DNA of 64,000 bases. Source: Eukaryota sp. TZLM1-RC. Its lineage: Eukaryota; Metamonada: BaSk clade. The position numbers and the translations under genes were made by a program. The stretch lies in the NCBI GenBank assembly GCA_040285825.1, contig JAUPSS010000003.1:1984001-2048000 (forward strand). Reading direction: 5' to 3'. Positions 61,830-64,000 of the stretch are shown piece by piece (the stretch's first letter is position 1; each line of letters opens with the position of its first letter). The notes under the pieces are model-generated. The model did not search any database and was not told the DNA's origin. It saw only the letters and a program-made list of their open reading frames with translations.

Positions 61830-64000
61830 TTTTTTCTCCCTCCCTTAGTCAACCCTTTCATATTTCACTTTCTGTCAAGGCGTCAAAGTCGTACTGTTTC
61901 TCTGTCAAAACGATGCCTTTGGCTGATAGTGACTCTGATACTGATTGGAACGCCCAAGCAAAGATTCTACCAGTCAGATCAAGCTCATCCATTCCACTTC
62001 CCCACTCTCCCCACAATACAAGCTATGCTCGAAATTCATTTCAAAAAAATTTTCATTCAAAAACTGATCATTGTACCAGAAAAAACACAGAAAAACCACC
62101 ATTACGTTCCTTGCGTTCTGTTGCGCGTTCTATTAACAACTCCGTTTCTCGAAATTTGTTTTCTCCAGCTGAAACTGCAAAAAGTCAAAAGTCTATTTCT
62201 ACTTTTAACTCAAAAATTGACAAAATTGAAAGAACTGAAAAAATGAAACCACTGCCATTAAAAAGGTTCTAAAAATGTTCGATTTGTGGTATCAGTGGTC
62301 ATAATTCGAGAACGTGCCCTGAGAAACAAAAAAGAGAATTTGAATTAAAATCTGCTCAACAAATTCTCAAATGTTCTGTTCCAGCTGTTGCCGTTGTGAA
62401 AGGTGTTGAAAATAATGTTTCTGACGATCAACAGTTAAATGCTTCTAGTGTTCCCTCTTCTTCCCCTTCTGAAAACAGTAATTTTTGTTGTCCATTTTGC
62501 AAAAAAAGATGTTGCAGATTCACGAAATGGTCGAAAACTTCTGTTTTGTACGAATTGTAAAGCCGTTGATACCGTAAGACCCCCGATCCGGATCCCAGTA
62601 GAAATAAGTCCCGCCAGCACAATCCCCTTCTCAATGGAAATGAGAAATTTTACTTCTGAATTGAAAAATAATAAGTGGAATATTTCATCCTTCTGGAAAT
62701 ATTTTGCTAGAAAAAACAAAAATTGTTTTAAGAAAAATTTGGAAATAGAAAAATTGTAAAATCAAAAATTTGCCGAAAATTGTGCTTACGTGGTCGTTAT
62801 GGTGCCGCAAAGCAGTCTTTGTTTTCCTCTTCTTTGGCTGATGTAAACTCTGATACTCTTGAAAAACTCCAAAAGTTGCATCCTCAAGAAAATTTCAAGT
62901 GCAGCAAGCCTGAAGTGTGTCCTTTTGGATTGAAAATCCTATTACTGCAATTGAGGTTCTTAAAGCTATTCAAAAATTACCTAAGGGGAAAGCAGCAGGC
63001 CCATCTGGAATTTCTTTTGATCTCTTAAAAATAGCGTGTTCCAGTGCTCCCGAAATTGCTGATGATCTAGCCCACTATTTTCAACAATTAATTGTTTTGA
63101 AAATAAATCCTCCATTTGAATTGCTCGCAGCACGTCTGATTGCTTTAGTAAAGCCTGGAAACGGAATCAAACCTGATGGAATACGCCCAATTGCTGTTGG
63201 TGAATCTCTTTCTCGTTTGCAGGCATCAATTGTCTTCGATCGTGTCAAAGACAAAGCCTCTACATTTTTGAATCCTCATCAATTTGGAATCAAAACAATT
63301 GATGGTGCTTCTGTTGCTGCTATTCCCTCTGATACCTTTTTTAATGCAGAGGAAAATAATTTTATTTTTAATCTCGACTTTAAAAATGCTTTTAATTCTG
63401 TAAAGCGAGAAGCAATTTTTGAAGTTATTAAATCTGATTTTCCTGAGCTATCGAGTTTTTTCTACCATTTTTATGGTAAAGAATCAGATTTGATTTTTAA
63501 TTCATTTGCTCTTAAATCATCTTCTGGTGTGAAGCAAGGTGACCCTTTAGGTCCATTATTGTTTTGTTTGGCTATTCACAAAACTTTAAATATCATTAAG
63601 CAAAAATACCCTTCTATAAAAATAGTTGCTTATATGGATGATATATCCTTGATTGGTTCATTTGATTTACTAGAATTGGTTGCTCAAGAAATTGCCGATT
63701 CATATGAAAATATTGGGCTTCATCTTAATGCCAGCAAATGCCTTCTGATTGGCTCTTCTGCTCAAGACCTCGTGATAAACGATTCTATTGTCCCTTTTAC
63801 TAATTATAGTAGTGATGCTTTTTAAGTTCCTTGGTTGTTGGTTAGAAATGTGCCTCAAATTCAGAATGAATTGCAAGTTATTTTGGAAAAAATGAAAATT
63901 GAACTTGATTCAATTTCTTCTTTAGATATAGAAAAGCATATTAAATTTTTTATGCTTAAAATTTGCTACACTGGGAGAATAACCCACATTTTGAGATCTT
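61830..64000 (+). pseudogene. LINE family A copy A10, 5' complete, runs off the window
   Basis: 5' end TTTTTTTTTCTCCCTCCC, ATG at 61,913, then the same protein as A9. Six or so single-base changes in homopolymers shift the frame (about 62,263, 62,507, 62,737, 62,925, 63,823, 63,846). The longest clean part, 62,920-63,825, spans RT fingers and palm, with GVKQGDPLGP and YMDDISLIGS. The many one-base indels in runs could be decay or sequencing error. Inserted in LINE E. Confidence 0.88.

Overview
The window is a piece of an AT-rich nuclear genome of a eukaryote, most likely a protist or other lineage with few introns. Support: two tRNA genes with internal pol III boxes, AATAAA signals after genes, no operons, long uninterrupted genes of eukaryotic type (a phosphoinositide kinase, a lipid phosphate phosphatase, an Eps15-like scaffold), and dense non-LTR retrotransposons (LINEs). 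All three standard stop codons are used. I cannot name the species from sequence alone.

Layout. 1-10.2 kb: a wreckage of LINEs next to a tRNA-Asp gene, with one small gag-only LTR element. 10.9-12.8 kb: a kinase gene (PIPK-1) with a membrane N-terminus and one in-frame stop. 13.4-15.2 kb: duplicated fragments, tRNA-Val and LINE B copies. 15.3-16.1 kb: lipid phosphate phosphatase. 16.2-20 kb: decayed Ty3/gypsy-like pol, a solo LTR and nested LINE B copies. 20.0-22.6 kb: Eps15-like protein. 22.8-30.4 kb: LINE remnants and an LTR element of about 3.6 kb with a second gag-only element inside it. 30.4-32.0 kb: intact kinase PIPK-2. 32.9-34.4 kb: a Fanzor (TnpB-like) RNA-guided endonuclease. 34.6-36.0 kb: a coiled-coil gene. 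36.6-64 kb: an almost continuous stack of nested LINEs.

I name the LINE families A to G by their C-termini and 3' ends. Where visible, each has a zinc-knuckle N-terminus, a reverse transcriptase (RT) with YMDD, and a C-terminal restriction-like endonuclease (RLE): a CxC...H...C knuckle, then in most families (R)(G/A)D-X13-D. Exact target-site duplications let many nesting events be ordered, for example E contains A9, which contains C4 and a mini-B; and C3 contains a mini-B, which contains D5. Four LTR elements (T1-T4) have very short LTRs (77-139 bp), polypurine tracts ending near GTAG before the 3' LTR, and at most gag-like coding.

The kinase region is a large, eroded inverted duplication: 11.3-14.8 kb matches, in reverse, separate blocks at 23.2-23.5, 25.9-26.1 and 29.8-31.9 kb. 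The strongest candidate for an unusual functional system is the Fanzor gene, whose D-E-D catalytic set, rearranged glutamate and nuclear localisation signals are visible. Next are the tRNA-Asp-associated LINE insertions with an approximately 80-bp flank present three times, the 90-bp LINE-B-tail mini-elements, and a 984-bp tandem array of chimeric LINE pieces.
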